A stretch of DNA of 64,000 bases from Pedobacter zeae (lineage in GTDB: Bacteria; Bacteroidota; Bacteroidia; Sphingobacteriales; Sphingobacteriaceae), in NCBI RefSeq assembly GCF_014196715.1, contig NZ_JACIEF010000001.1, positions 1,346,872-1,410,871 on the forward strand. The letters run 5' to 3'. The translations under genes and the position numbers were made by a program. Positions 17,935-27,355 of the stretch are shown piece by piece; position 1 is the first letter of the stretch, and the number at the start of each line of letters is the position of its first letter. The notes beneath the pieces were generated by a model. That model was given only the letters and a program-made list of their open reading frames with translations. It was not told the origin of the DNA and searched no databases.

Positions 17935-19322
17935 TAATTGGTTGTTATTTTTAAAACGTATATAGGGATTTGTTCTCCTTTTTTGAAATCTACTGGTAAA
18001 TTCAAGTCAAGTTGCTGATCTGTTATTCTCCAACGAACCTGGTTTTTATTGCCTAATAATTCAATATCTTTAATGCTTAAGTTCTTTTTGTTGATCTGTT
18101 TGAGCGTTACTTCTCCTGTTTGCCAACTCCTTAAAAAAACATATACGGTTTTATCTTTTGCTGTATAATACACATCGGGTGTAATGTTTTTTGGGGTACC
18201 ATCAAAAACAGCATCTTTAATGGTATTCTTACTTTCTTCTATCGGTATATTTTCTTTAACAATAGTCATATCTTCTTTAACCACCAACCATGGTTGGCTT
18301 TCGTAAATGGCTTCATGATTAACATCCATCCACTTACCAACAGCCTTGAGGCGTTCGGTAGCCCAATCAGGAAAATTTCCATCACCTTTAGGGCCAACGT
18401 TTAATAAAAGGTTACCTCCATTGGCAACCACTTCTACCAGGTGCCTCACTAATACTTCCGGCGATTTCCAAAGGCTATCGTGACGGTTGTAGCCCCAGTT
18501 CTGCCCAATGGTCAGGCATGATTCCCAGGCTTTTTTTGATGAGGGCGTTAAGGATTGTTCTGAAATGGAAAAATCGCCATATCCATTTCCAATCCGGTTG
18601 TTTACCAAACAATTGGGTTGTAATTTATTAACCAAAGCTTTAAGTTCTGCACTTTCTTTTTTACTGATGAGTTCGGGGGTATCGAACCACAATACACCAA
18701 TAGGGCCGTAATGGGTTAATAATTCTGTAATCTGTGGTTTAACCTTTCTTTCGAAATAGCGGCTAAAAACCTTTGCATCTTCATTGGGGTAATCCCAGGT
18801 GTTGCTTCTGCCCGCTTTTACGGGCCAATTGGTGGGTACATCCGGGTCTTGCCAATCCCTGCCCAGGGAGTAATAAAGACAAAGGGTAATTTTGTATTTT
18901 TTACAGGCTTTAGCAAGTTCTGCTATAGGATCGCGTTTAAACAGGCTTCTTTTTACGATATTATAATCACTACTGGCTGAATTGTACATGGCAAATCCAT
19001 CGTGATGTTTCGCTGTAAAAACAATGTACTTCATACCAGTTTCTTTGGCTTGCTTTACCCATCTGTCGGCGTCAAAATTAACAGGGTTAAACTGGCTGGC
19101 AATGGTTCCATATTCCTGCACTGGAATACGTTCGTAAAGCATAAAATGCTCACCGCCTTTTACTTTATGACCTTTCCAGTCGCCTGCAGTCTGGGCATAC
19201 AATCCCCAATGTAGAAACAAGCCGAATTTATCAGCTTTAAACTGATCCAGCGGATTCGCTTGCGCAAACAAGTTTGCTGCCAGACCTATCATCAATAATG
19301 CAAACAAGTATTTTTTCTTCAT
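17934..19322 (-). CDS. Alpha-L-fucosidase, GH29
   Basis: 462 residues with a signal peptide (about 1-20, FALLMIGLAANLFAQ). GH29 features: FGLFLHWGLYAQ, YIVFTAKHHDGFAMY, nucleophile D214 in GVLWFDTPEL, and NGGNLLLNVGPKGDG. It is shorter than the GH29 at the end of the operon and the two are only distantly alike, so they probably act on different fucose linkages. It follows the M60 protease gene by 53 bp and overlaps the GH20 start by one base. Confidence 0.92.
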   Translation of the reverse strand: MKKKYLFALLMIGLAANLFAQANPLDQFKADKFGLFLHWGLYAQTAGDWKGHKVKGGEHFMLYERIPVQEYGTIASQFNPVNFDADRWVKQAKETGMKYIVFTAKHHDGFAMYNSASSDYNIVKRSLFKRDPIAELAKACKKYKITLCLYYSLGRDWQDPDVPTNWPVKAGRSNTWDYPNEDAKVFSRYFERKVKPQITELLTHYGPIGVLWFDTPELISKKESAELKALVNKLQPNCLVNNRIGNGYGDFSISEQSLTPSSKKAWESCLTIGQNWGYNRHDSLWKSPEVLVRHLVEVVANGGNLLLNVGPKGDGNFPDWATERLKAVGKWMDVNHEAIYESQPWLVVKEDMTIVKENIPIEESKNTIKDAVFDGTPKNITPDVYYTAKDKTVYVFLRSWQTGEVTLKQINKKNLSIKDIELLGNKNQVRWRITDQQLDLNLPVDFKKGEQIPIYVLKITTN

Positions 19323-19375
19323 TAACTTATATTTTACACTCCGGAAGCAATTTTCCGGAGTGTATTATTTTTAAT

Positions 19376-20746
19376 TTAATCCCTCAGGGTTGTCAAATCA
19401 ACTGCAGGTGCCGGTAAAGCCAGCGCTGCAATTTCATCATAAACTGATTGGGTTACCGGCAAACCCCATTTTTTAAAAAAATCGCTTAAATCGTTTCCAC
19501 TAATTGTGCAGGCCTTTAACATAAAATAACGCATTTTAGCGGCATCGTTAGCTAACGATGGATTTTCGGTACGGGTTTGCTTATGAAGTGTAATATAAAA
19601 GCTGTCGCCGTATTTAAGCCATAACTGATAAAACATACCCAACCTGGTATCGTTAGCATTGGCCACTGTACCATTAAAGTTACGGTTAGCTTGAGCAATA
19701 CTAAAATAATTATCCACCGAGGCCCATTTACCATCGCGGTTCATGCGCGAAGGTGTAACACCAAAATACCGTTCTGCAGCCAGCGAATATAGGTTTACAG
19801 TAACCTCTGTTAAGCCTGTCCAGGTCCACGGTGCTTGTTGATGAATATGCCCAACCTCATGCCATAAGCCCCAGCCCGAAACCCCGCTTATATTTGCATT
19901 TTGCAGTATGCGATAGGTTAAGGAACGGACATAAAAAATACCAATCCCTGCAGCCATATAGTCGCCTGAATTTGCAGGGTCTCTAACGGTAATCAGATAT
20001 TTGTATGGTCCGGCGGTATGCAGGGATGTGGTCCCGTCAATACCACTGAATGCATCTTCTGCCTCAATAATCTGATCAATTTTATTACTTATAGCCTGCT
20101 GATCGTCGCTTTTATAGGTAATTGCATCATCCTTCCTTGCAACCACAATGGCACGGCTGGTTTCGATTATAACATCAGGCACATTACTCAGGCTATCGAG
20201 CATGGTAATCCAATCGGCATTTGAAGTAACATTTTTCTTAAAATAAGGTACAGGTTTAAAACCTTTACCGAAGCTAAGGCTTGCAGAAGCTGCCGGGGTA
20301 GCACTACTTACATATTTTACCCAGGCCATCCCGCCATATTGATCGGCTTTAATCTTATTTAAACCTACCTGTAAAGTATAATAGGTACGCACTGGCCTAA
20401 TATTATCTCTAAAAGGTGTACCTAATACCAGCTGAGGCAAGCGGGTTCCGCTTGTTTGGGCAACCGTTACATAAATAGAATCGTTTGCAGCCACATAATA
20501 TCCAGTAGGTAACATTTCGTTATGATTGGACTGAATGAGTCTGTTGGCTACAGCCTGGCTTCCTACGTTTTCGGTATAGGTCTGCGTAACAGGGGCAACC
20601 AAAGCTGATACTGGACCTGTTGCAGTAAGCTTATTTTTTAAACTTAAAGTATCGGCACTGTCAGCTGATTGATTTGCCTTTTTACAAGATAATACGGAGA
20701 GTGAAAAAGCAACGCTAACTAAGCCAATTTGATATAGATTTTTCAT
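19376..20746 (-). CDS. M60-family (enhancin/mucinase-type) zinc metalloprotease lipoprotein
   Basis: 456 residues. Lipoprotein signal with lipobox cysteine C21 (SLSVLSCKK), so it should be exposed in the envelope or at the cell surface. An N-terminal beta domain of about 150 residues is followed by the M60-like catalytic core with H296-E297-V-G-H300 and a third ligand E314 in WTGLTE, fitting the M60 pattern HExxHx(8,28)E. M60 proteases of gut and mucosal bacteria cut mucin-like O-glycoproteins. It lies 6 bp downstream of the other metalloprotease gene and upstream of two fucosidases and a hexosaminidase, which fits deglycosylation of the same target. The substrate itself is inference. Confidence 0.87.
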   Translation of the reverse strand: MKNLYQIGLVSVAFSLSVLSCKKANQSADSADTLSLKNKLTATGPVSALVAPVTQTYTENVGSQAVANRLIQSNHNEMLPTGYYVAANDSIYVTVAQTSGTRLPQLVLGTPFRDNIRPVRTYYTLQVGLNKIKADQYGGMAWVKYVSSATPAASASLSFGKGFKPVPYFKKNVTSNADWITMLDSLSNVPDVIIETSRAIVVARKDDAITYKSDDQQAISNKIDQIIEAEDAFSGIDGTTSLHTAGPYKYLITVRDPANSGDYMAAGIGIFYVRSLTYRILQNANISGVSGWGLWHEVGHIHQQAPWTWTGLTEVTVNLYSLAAERYFGVTPSRMNRDGKWASVDNYFSIAQANRNFNGTVANANDTRLGMFYQLWLKYGDSFYITLHKQTRTENPSLANDAAKMRYFMLKACTISGNDLSDFFKKWGLPVTQSVYDEIAALALPAPAVDLTTLRD

Positions 20747-20752
20747 AACTAT

Positions 20753-22192
20753 TTAGTTTATTGCGATTACTTTTATAGAGGATGCCTTATCGTTAAAGGT
20801 AGAAAGATATGAACTCGAAGAAGTTAATTCGATGCTGCTTCCGGTAAAGTTATCTCCATCATAAAGAATTACTTTCACTCCCAAACCTACATTAACGGAT
20901 GAAACATCGTTATTGCTGATGCCACGGCTGATCAGATCGGCAGTTGTATACTGGCCTACCGGTAAGGATACCCCATAACCACCGTAACTTGCATTTTGGC
21001 AAAATTTAGCCGAACCGTTTGCGCCGATCTGTGGTACACCGTTCAAAAAGGAGAAGGTATAGGTTTGAGTAATTACGTTTCCATTTTTAAGCAAAAGTTT
21101 GGCTTTTAACTCATAAGGTTCATTATTTTTATAGTAAAGCTCGCTTAGTGGAATGCTTCCGGTTATGGTATTCCCTGTTCCAGGTGTAAACCTCCAGGTA
21201 ACTGCATTATAATCTTTGTTCACCCCTGTACCTTCGTTATTCACGTTGGGATCCATATAAATCAAAATATCGCTCACATCTTTATTACTGGTAAAACTAC
21301 CCGATAAATTAAAGGCCTGCGTGCTGCTATTAAAAGTGGCATTGGCATTAATGGTAGTTGTGGCACTTTCGTAAGGAATTTCTATTGGTAAAGGGTTTTG
21401 AAAAACCTCATTACGGTTTAAAATGGCCGCATCAACCTCGGTTAAAAAGGTAGGCTGACCTTTGCTAAAACTTACGTTTCCTGATCCCATTAAAGATGTG
21501 CCTAAGGTAGGTTCTTCAGAAGCATATTTTGCATGATCGTGTGGAAGATTTAAACCGTGCCCCAGTTCGTGCAGCATTCCACCCAGATAATTAGAGTTTG
21601 GATTAGGAATTTTATCAACTGCCATGTTTGCGTTATCCAATGCAAAGCAATTTTTACCCCAGCCATAAAATGGCTGACCGCCGCCATCGGTCCTTTGCGG
21701 CAATAAAATGAGCATGTGGGATGAATTCGAAAATTCTGATGCGTGTGTTGCTTTGTAAGTATTTATCTCATTTAGGATCTTACTTGCGGATATACTCGAA
21801 TCATAGGGATAATCTGCCTGTGGTCCTGCAGCAGGAATCTCTATAAATTTAATGAGGTTGGTAGAATCGACCCTTGCTAAGCCTAAATACTTGTCGTACC
21901 CGTACCTTAACATTTCGGTATGGAACCAGTTTTGAAAATGTGTAAATAAGGTTGTTAATCTGGTTTTGTAATCAGGAAGTGCCGGGTTATCGGTAGGCAC
22001 AAACATGACGATGTTTAAGTTTTTGGTATTGGTTACAAAGCTTGGAGTGGTGGTTGAACGAAGTGCTGATTTAGGTAATTTTGCCTGATCGGTTTCAGCT
22101 TCTGAAACCGGAGCTTTTTTACAGCTACTCATTAGAATGCCGCTCGAAATCGTTAAGAGCAAGGCAAAACAAAGTTGTTTTTTGTTTTTCAT
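20753..22192 (-). CDS. Metzincin-type metalloprotease lipoprotein with beta/gamma-crystallin tail
   Basis: 479 residues. Lipobox cysteine C24 (GILMSSCKK). Zinc motif H208-E-L-G-H212-GLNLP-H218-D: the HExxHxxxxxH of metzincins with Asn in place of the usual Gly, and a Met-turn candidate in GTSLMGSGN. After a beta-sandwich-like section (~270-390) the last ~85 residues look like a beta/gamma-crystallin fold with two Greek-key motifs (KFCQNASYGGYGVSLPVGQY and ILYDGDNFTGSSIELT), which often bind calcium. The protease family cannot be named more exactly. It is co-transcribed with the M60 protease (6 bp apart); the pairing of two different surface metalloproteases inside a glycan locus is unusual. 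Confidence 0.8.
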   Translation of the reverse strand: MKNKKQLCFALLLTISSGILMSSCKKAPVSEAETDQAKLPKSALRSTTTPSFVTNTKNLNIVMFVPTDNPALPDYKTRLTTLFTHFQNWFHTEMLRYGYDKYLGLARVDSTNLIKFIEIPAAGPQADYPYDSSISASKILNEINTYKATHASEFSNSSHMLILLPQRTDGGGQPFYGWGKNCFALDNANMAVDKIPNPNSNYLGGMLHELGHGLNLPHDHAKYASEEPTLGTSLMGSGNVSFSKGQPTFLTEVDAAILNRNEVFQNPLPIEIPYESATTTINANATFNSSTQAFNLSGSFTSNKDVSDILIYMDPNVNNEGTGVNKDYNAVTWRFTPGTGNTITGSIPLSELYYKNNEPYELKAKLLLKNGNVITQTYTFSFLNGVPQIGANGSAKFCQNASYGGYGVSLPVGQYTTADLISRGISNNDVSSVNVGLGVKVILYDGDNFTGSSIELTSSSSYLSTFNDKASSIKVIAIN

Positions 22193-22406
22193 TGTTAGTG
22201 GTTTAAAGGTTTATGGTTAGTTGATTATTAGTTTAATGTTGATTGGTCATTCGTTCAATGATTGATAGTGATTGTTTAATTTTAATTCCTTAACTTCTTA
22301 ATGGTCAAAACTGTAACAGGGGTAGCGGGAGATCTATCTAAACAGCTCTCTCCGCTCCACTGCGTTTCAGTTGAGATATCCGGCATGATTTATTCCTTAC
22401 TCAATA

Positions 22407-24197
22407 TTACCACCCCGGGTTCTGTAATAGCGTAGCCGATTTATCTATCTCCGTTTGGGGTATCGGTGCCAGGTATGCCCTTGGCTGCCAGTTAACCGAT
22501 AAAGCCAGTTTTGTTCTGTCGTAGGTAAATGTTCCGTTAATTTCTTTTGAGATATAGGTTTGCATGATGTTTTTGCTTTCGGTTACTTCTGCGGTGCGCC
22601 AACGGCGGGTATCATACCAAAAATGGCCTTCAGCGAAAAACTCCGCAACCGATTCTTTTTGAAGCAGTGTTCTGAATGCAGTTTGCGATATGCCCGAAAC
22701 AATACCGTAACGGTTATCAGATCCGGCTGTGATCCCTGCACGTTTTCTGATCTTAACCAGCCATGAAACAGCCTGCTCTGTTTGCCCCAGTTCGTTCAAT
22801 GCCTCAGCATATCCCATATACATTTCGGCGAGGCGGATAACCGGCAAACATCTTTCTATACTGGCCGATGTACCGGTCGAATCGTTAGCCATTTTTCTCG
22901 AGTAGTAACCTGTTTTGGTATAATAGGCCTGTATCCCATCGGCTGCTAATGCATTGGTCGATTTGTTAAAATAAATGTCAACCGGAACCAAGGTAGTACC
23001 CGATCCACTTTTCCATAAAGGTGCCTGGTTATAAATAATAGAAAAGTAAAAACGTGGATCACGGTTTACATAAGGATTATTGGGATTATAACCCGAAGCC
23101 GGATCATCAATGGCTTTGCCCTCTTTTGTGCCAAAATTTTCTACAGCAGATTCGGTCGGGTTGCAGAACGTATAAGTGGTAGACTGGCGGCTTCTCGGAA
23201 AACGGTAAGATTCGAAATTTGTTCCACCCAAAAAACTCACTGCTCCAGACGATACCACAAAAGGAGTAATTACCTCAGTATTTTTTCTGCCTTTGATAAA
23301 CATTTTCCAAAAACCGTGTCCGGGGCGGGTTACATTATCCTCTACCAATGCATAATCCGGAAGGTCTATTACGGCTTTAAGGGCGTCAGCAGCTTTCTGC
23401 CAAAGTGTGGCATTGTAGCTTACAGAATAGGTAATATAAGGCAATAATGCAGCGTCAGTACTATGCGATTTCCCATTAAATAATGGGCTTGCAGCTGTTA
23501 ATAACACCCTCGCCTTTAAAGCAAGTGCGGCACCTTTGGTAGCATGTCCGTATTCGGCAGGTTCCTGTGCTAAGGCATTGGGTAAACCTTTTGCAGCTTC
23601 GTCCAGTTCAGCAACGGCATAATCAACACATTCTTTATAGGTATTGCGCTTGGATACTAAAATATCTTCGGCATTGAGCGGAGCATCGGGCATTAGCTGT
23701 ACTCCGCCATAAAAACGGATCAAACCGATGTAAAAGAAAGCCCTGAGGTAACGCGCTTCAGCAATTAACCTGTTCTTTCGTACTGCTGATATTGGCGTTT
23801 TACCAATATTCTGCAAAAAGAGAGAGGCCTGCCTGATTTTTCTGTAATAAGTGGTCCAATAATTATTAAGTGAGTAATTTGCAGCCGTATAGGTACCCTG
23901 GATTACGCCCGTTTGTGGCGTACTGTAATAACTTAAAGCTAGGCTTGTCTGTTCGTCAAAACAGGCCCAATCATTTCCATTCGGACTGGTAATGTAACCT
24001 GCACGCTGTAAAACAATATCCTGCCCGGTATAAGCATACATATCATTTACAAAACCAATGGTAAGCGCACTATCAGCAAAAACCTTGTCCTCGGTTAAAG
24101 TTTCTGTTTTCCTATCCAAAAAACTAGATTTTTTACATGCCGCCAGACTAATAAGCCCTACTGCGATGATATTGATGATATAATGTTTTCTTCTCAT
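22407..24197 (-). CDS. SusD/RagB-family glycan-binding lipoprotein (PUL 1, pair 2)
   Basis: 596 residues. Lipobox C21 (LISLAACKKSSF), SusD-type tetratricopeptide-like N-terminal half (ARYLRAFFYIGLIRFYGGVQ) and the conserved RLAEMYMGYAEALNELG and FAEGHFWYDTRRW motifs near the C-terminus. SusD lids the SusC channel and captures oligosaccharides or peptides. It lies 17 bp downstream of its SusC partner. A 214-bp gap separates it from the metzincin gene; I see no terminator in that gap. Confidence 0.93.
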   Translation of the reverse strand: MRRKHYIINIIAVGLISLAACKKSSFLDRKTETLTEDKVFADSALTIGFVNDMYAYTGQDIVLQRAGYITSPNGNDWACFDEQTSLALSYYSTPQTGVIQGTYTAANYSLNNYWTTYYRKIRQASLFLQNIGKTPISAVRKNRLIAEARYLRAFFYIGLIRFYGGVQLMPDAPLNAEDILVSKRNTYKECVDYAVAELDEAAKGLPNALAQEPAEYGHATKGAALALKARVLLTAASPLFNGKSHSTDAALLPYITYSVSYNATLWQKAADALKAVIDLPDYALVEDNVTRPGHGFWKMFIKGRKNTEVITPFVVSSGAVSFLGGTNFESYRFPRSRQSTTYTFCNPTESAVENFGTKEGKAIDDPASGYNPNNPYVNRDPRFYFSIIYNQAPLWKSGSGTTLVPVDIYFNKSTNALAADGIQAYYTKTGYYSRKMANDSTGTSASIERCLPVIRLAEMYMGYAEALNELGQTEQAVSWLVKIRKRAGITAGSDNRYGIVSGISQTAFRTLLQKESVAEFFAEGHFWYDTRRWRTAEVTESKNIMQTYISKEINGTFTYDRTKLALSVNWQPRAYLAPIPQTEIDKSATLLQNPGW

Positions 24198-24214
24198 TTC
24201 TTTGTCTTTTTGAA

Positions 24215-27200
24215 TTATAACCCAAACTGGATCCCAAAATTGAATATGCTCTGCTGAGGATATTCGTTCACATCGCCAAGATTTGTGGTACTGGCTGTTC
24301 CGGTAACCGACTCGGGATCGATAAATACAGGCAATGCGGTGTAAAGCAAACCAAGGTTGTAGCCATTGGCATATACCCTGATGTTATTCATATGCAGCTT
24401 TTTAGCAAATGTGGTGGGTAATCGGTACCCGATTTCTACGTTTTTCCACCGGATATAATCGCCTCGTTTTGTCCAGTAAGTAGAAAACACACCGTTTTGA
24501 GAACCACTTCCGGCCAATACCGGAAAAGTGGCATCCTGACGGGTGATTGGTGTCCAGCGGCCCAGGTTATAAGGGATCGACTGGTTCTCGGGACGGCTAT
24601 AACCGATTACCCCACGATTGATATTGATGAAATATTTAAATGAACTTTGAAATAAGGTGCTGAAATCGAAGTTTTTGTAAGAGAAACCAAAACTTAAACC
24701 AGCAATGTATTCGGGCTGATTAGTACCAATGTACCCTAAATCATACTGATCAATAATGCCATCGCCGTTTAAATCAACCAGTTTAACACCTCCAAGTGAT
24801 AAATTGCTTAATGGTGTGGCAGTAATTAACTTTGGGCTATTATATAAATCGGACAATGATTGGTAAAGCCCTGCGTCCTGATAAGCGAACAATGCGCCCA
24901 CCGGTTTTCCGGTTAAACCTAGCCAAGGATAGCGCACGGCACCTTCGTCTCTGAAAATTACTTTATTTTCTGAATGACTGATTTGCGCATTAACAAAATA
25001 AGAAAGTTTGTTCGAGAACAGGTTATCTTTATAGGTTAACTCTACCTCGTAACCCTTATTGTCAACAATGCCCAGGTTAACATAAGGCAGCGATGCGCCG
25101 AATGCGGCGGCAACAGACGCACGCTGTGTTAAAATGTCTTCACGGCGTTTCTTGTAAAAATCTACATTTAAACCTAATCTGCCCTTAAACATCCTCAGTT
25201 CCAATCCAATATTGGCATCGCGCTGGGTTTCCCAGGTAATTTCGGTATTGGCCAATGTAGGTTCAATTAAACCGCTATAGGTAGTATTGCCTGTTTCTCC
25301 AAAAATATAGCCCTTACCGCTTCCACCTACATAAGTTTTCTCGTACGAGTATACAGAAGATCCGATCCCATCGTTACCTACCATACCATAAGATCCCCTT
25401 AATTTTAAATTATCGATAAAGTTGATATTGTTTTTAAAAAAGGGTTCTTCACTGATGTTATAAGCCACACTTACAGCAGGAAAAAACTGGTATTTCTTAC
25501 TCGATTGGAATTTATCAGACCCATTATAGGCACCCTTAAAATCGAGCAGGTATTTTTGTTTGTAATTATAGCTCAATGAGGTAACAATGCCCCTTACGTT
25601 ATATGGATCGTAGGCAATGGCACTCGTTTCTTCAGTTTTTGTAGTCTGGTTAAGCAATACAAAAGCATTTACATTATGGTTGTCAAAACTTCTGTTGTAT
25701 TTTAATGAGGCCTGTAGGTTGGTTAAACGGTTAGATCCCGTATAACCGCCACTCCTTGTTAACTTGCCCAAACGGTAAAGGTTATTTACCACTGGTTGGT
25801 AACTGCTGGTATTGGCATCATAATAATAAGTAGGAATTTCTGATGAGCTCCTTTTTAACGAACGGTTAAAGCTGTAATCGCTGGCGTAGGATAATAACAG
25901 GTTTGCGGTTAACCCTTGTGTAATAAAATTCAGTTTCTGATCTACCTGTGTTACAAAACCAAGATTATTGGTGTAATCGCGGCTATAGCCCGACCACCTT
26001 AAATTGGCAATTGGGTTGATTTTTGTAGATCCGCTGGTGGAACCGCCGTAAGTACCATTGGCATTATAAGCCGGATAACCGAAAGCAGAAAGTTGCCCGT
26101 TCCACAAATACTGCAGGGTTGGTGCGCCACCGTTTCCCGGCGAATCATTGGGCGAATTGGTTACGCCAAACCTACCGGATAAATCGAAGCGGATATGCAG
26201 GGTTTTATTAGGATCCAAATCTACGTTAGAACGGAAATTGTACCGATCGAACTGATAGTCGCCATTATAACCTTCATCTTTGGTAAAATCTTTATACATC
26301 CCGCCCTGGCTGAAATAACCAAGTGAAACAAAGTATTTTGTTTTTTGTGTACCGCCGCTGATATCGAAATTGCTCCGGTTCTGCATACTGAATTTTTTGG
26401 TCAGCTCATCCCACCAGTCTACAAACGGATAATTGTATGGGTCATCCTGCAGGCGGTAATGCTCCAGGTTATTTCCCGCAAAGAACTTAGGATATTGCGA
26501 AACCGGATCCATGTACTGCTCCGTGGTATACTCATTCAGCATCTTAAGTGTCGTATAACCATCGTTGGTTTTAAAATTAACAGCCGAGCGCGTTAAACCG
26601 GTTTCCTGCCTGAAGGTTAGTTGGGGCTTGCCTGATTCTCCCCTGCGCGTACGAACCACCACAACCCCGTTGGCTCCACGTACGCCGTAAACAGCGGTTG
26701 TAGAAGCGTCTTTTAAAATGGTTAAACTTTCAATCTCATTCTGATCGAGCATGTTGATCTGATCGGCAGTTACCTCAATATCATCTACAATAATCAAGGG
26801 TGTGGTAGTTCCCTGGTAAGTGCTGATCCCACGGATCTGAAAAGCTGCACCATCTTTACCAGGCTGACCACTTCTTTGCTGCGAGAAAAAACCAGGCAAG
26901 CGTCCTGCCAATGAGTTTTGGATACTTGCGGTAGGACTTTGTCTTATTTCCCTGCCCGAAATAGAACTCACCGCACCAGTATTGGTAATTTTCTTGGCTT
27001 TTTCGCCGAAACCCAAAACCACTACTTCTTCCAGTCCCTTGGCATCTTCTTCAAGGGTAATGTTGATGCTGGTTCTGTTACCTGTGCCAATTTCCCTGGT
27101 CAGATAACCTACAGATTTAACGATTAATACACCACTGGTACTTTTTAATTTAAGCGTAAACTTACCGTCCTGATCGGAAGTGGTACCGTTGGCGGTGGCT

Positions 27201-27343
27201 TCCTTTTCGTAAATACTGGCGCCGGGTATCGGGCCGCGGTTATCGGAAATTATACCCGAAACCGTTTTTCCTACCTGCCCATAAACGGTTTGCACCAAAA
27301 GGGCAGATAATAATATGATATATGTTAAAATTTTTTTCATCAT
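24215..27343 (-). CDS. SusC/RagA TonB-linked outer-membrane importer (PUL 1, pair 2)
   Basis: 1042 residues. Signal peptide about 1-22, CarboxypepD_reg-like domain (VSGIISDNRGPIPGASIYEK), TonB box-like EEVVVLGFG at about 104-112, plug domain with LIIVDDIEV and LTILKDASTTAVYGVRGANG, then a 22-strand barrel ending in FNFGIQFGL with the terminal aromatic/leucine pattern. It imports oligosaccharides or glycopeptides together with SusD. It follows the SusD of the first pair by 12 bp, so the two SusCD pairs are in tandem on one transcript. Confidence 0.95.
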   Translation of the reverse strand: MMKKILTYIILLSALLVQTVYGQVGKTVSGIISDNRGPIPGASIYEKEATANGTTSDQDGKFTLKLKSTSGVLIVKSVGYLTREIGTGNRTSINITLEEDAKGLEEVVVLGFGEKAKKITNTGAVSSISGREIRQSPTASIQNSLAGRLPGFFSQQRSGQPGKDGAAFQIRGISTYQGTTTPLIIVDDIEVTADQINMLDQNEIESLTILKDASTTAVYGVRGANGVVVVRTRRGESGKPQLTFRQETGLTRSAVNFKTNDGYTTLKMLNEYTTEQYMDPVSQYPKFFAGNNLEHYRLQDDPYNYPFVDWWDELTKKFSMQNRSNFDISGGTQKTKYFVSLGYFSQGGMYKDFTKDEGYNGDYQFDRYNFRSNVDLDPNKTLHIRFDLSGRFGVTNSPNDSPGNGGAPTLQYLWNGQLSAFGYPAYNANGTYGGSTSGSTKINPIANLRWSGYSRDYTNNLGFVTQVDQKLNFITQGLTANLLLSYASDYSFNRSLKRSSSEIPTYYYDANTSSYQPVVNNLYRLGKLTRSGGYTGSNRLTNLQASLKYNRSFDNHNVNAFVLLNQTTKTEETSAIAYDPYNVRGIVTSLSYNYKQKYLLDFKGAYNGSDKFQSSKKYQFFPAVSVAYNISEEPFFKNNINFIDNLKLRGSYGMVGNDGIGSSVYSYEKTYVGGSGKGYIFGETGNTTYSGLIEPTLANTEITWETQRDANIGLELRMFKGRLGLNVDFYKKRREDILTQRASVAAAFGASLPYVNLGIVDNKGYEVELTYKDNLFSNKLSYFVNAQISHSENKVIFRDEGAVRYPWLGLTGKPVGALFAYQDAGLYQSLSDLYNSPKLITATPLSNLSLGGVKLVDLNGDGIIDQYDLGYIGTNQPEYIAGLSFGFSYKNFDFSTLFQSSFKYFININRGVIGYSRPENQSIPYNLGRWTPITRQDATFPVLAGSGSQNGVFSTYWTKRGDYIRWKNVEIGYRLPTTFAKKLHMNNIRVYANGYNLGLLYTALPVFIDPESVTGTASTTNLGDVNEYPQQSIFNFGIQFGL

Positions 27344-27355
27344 GTTGTTGATTAG

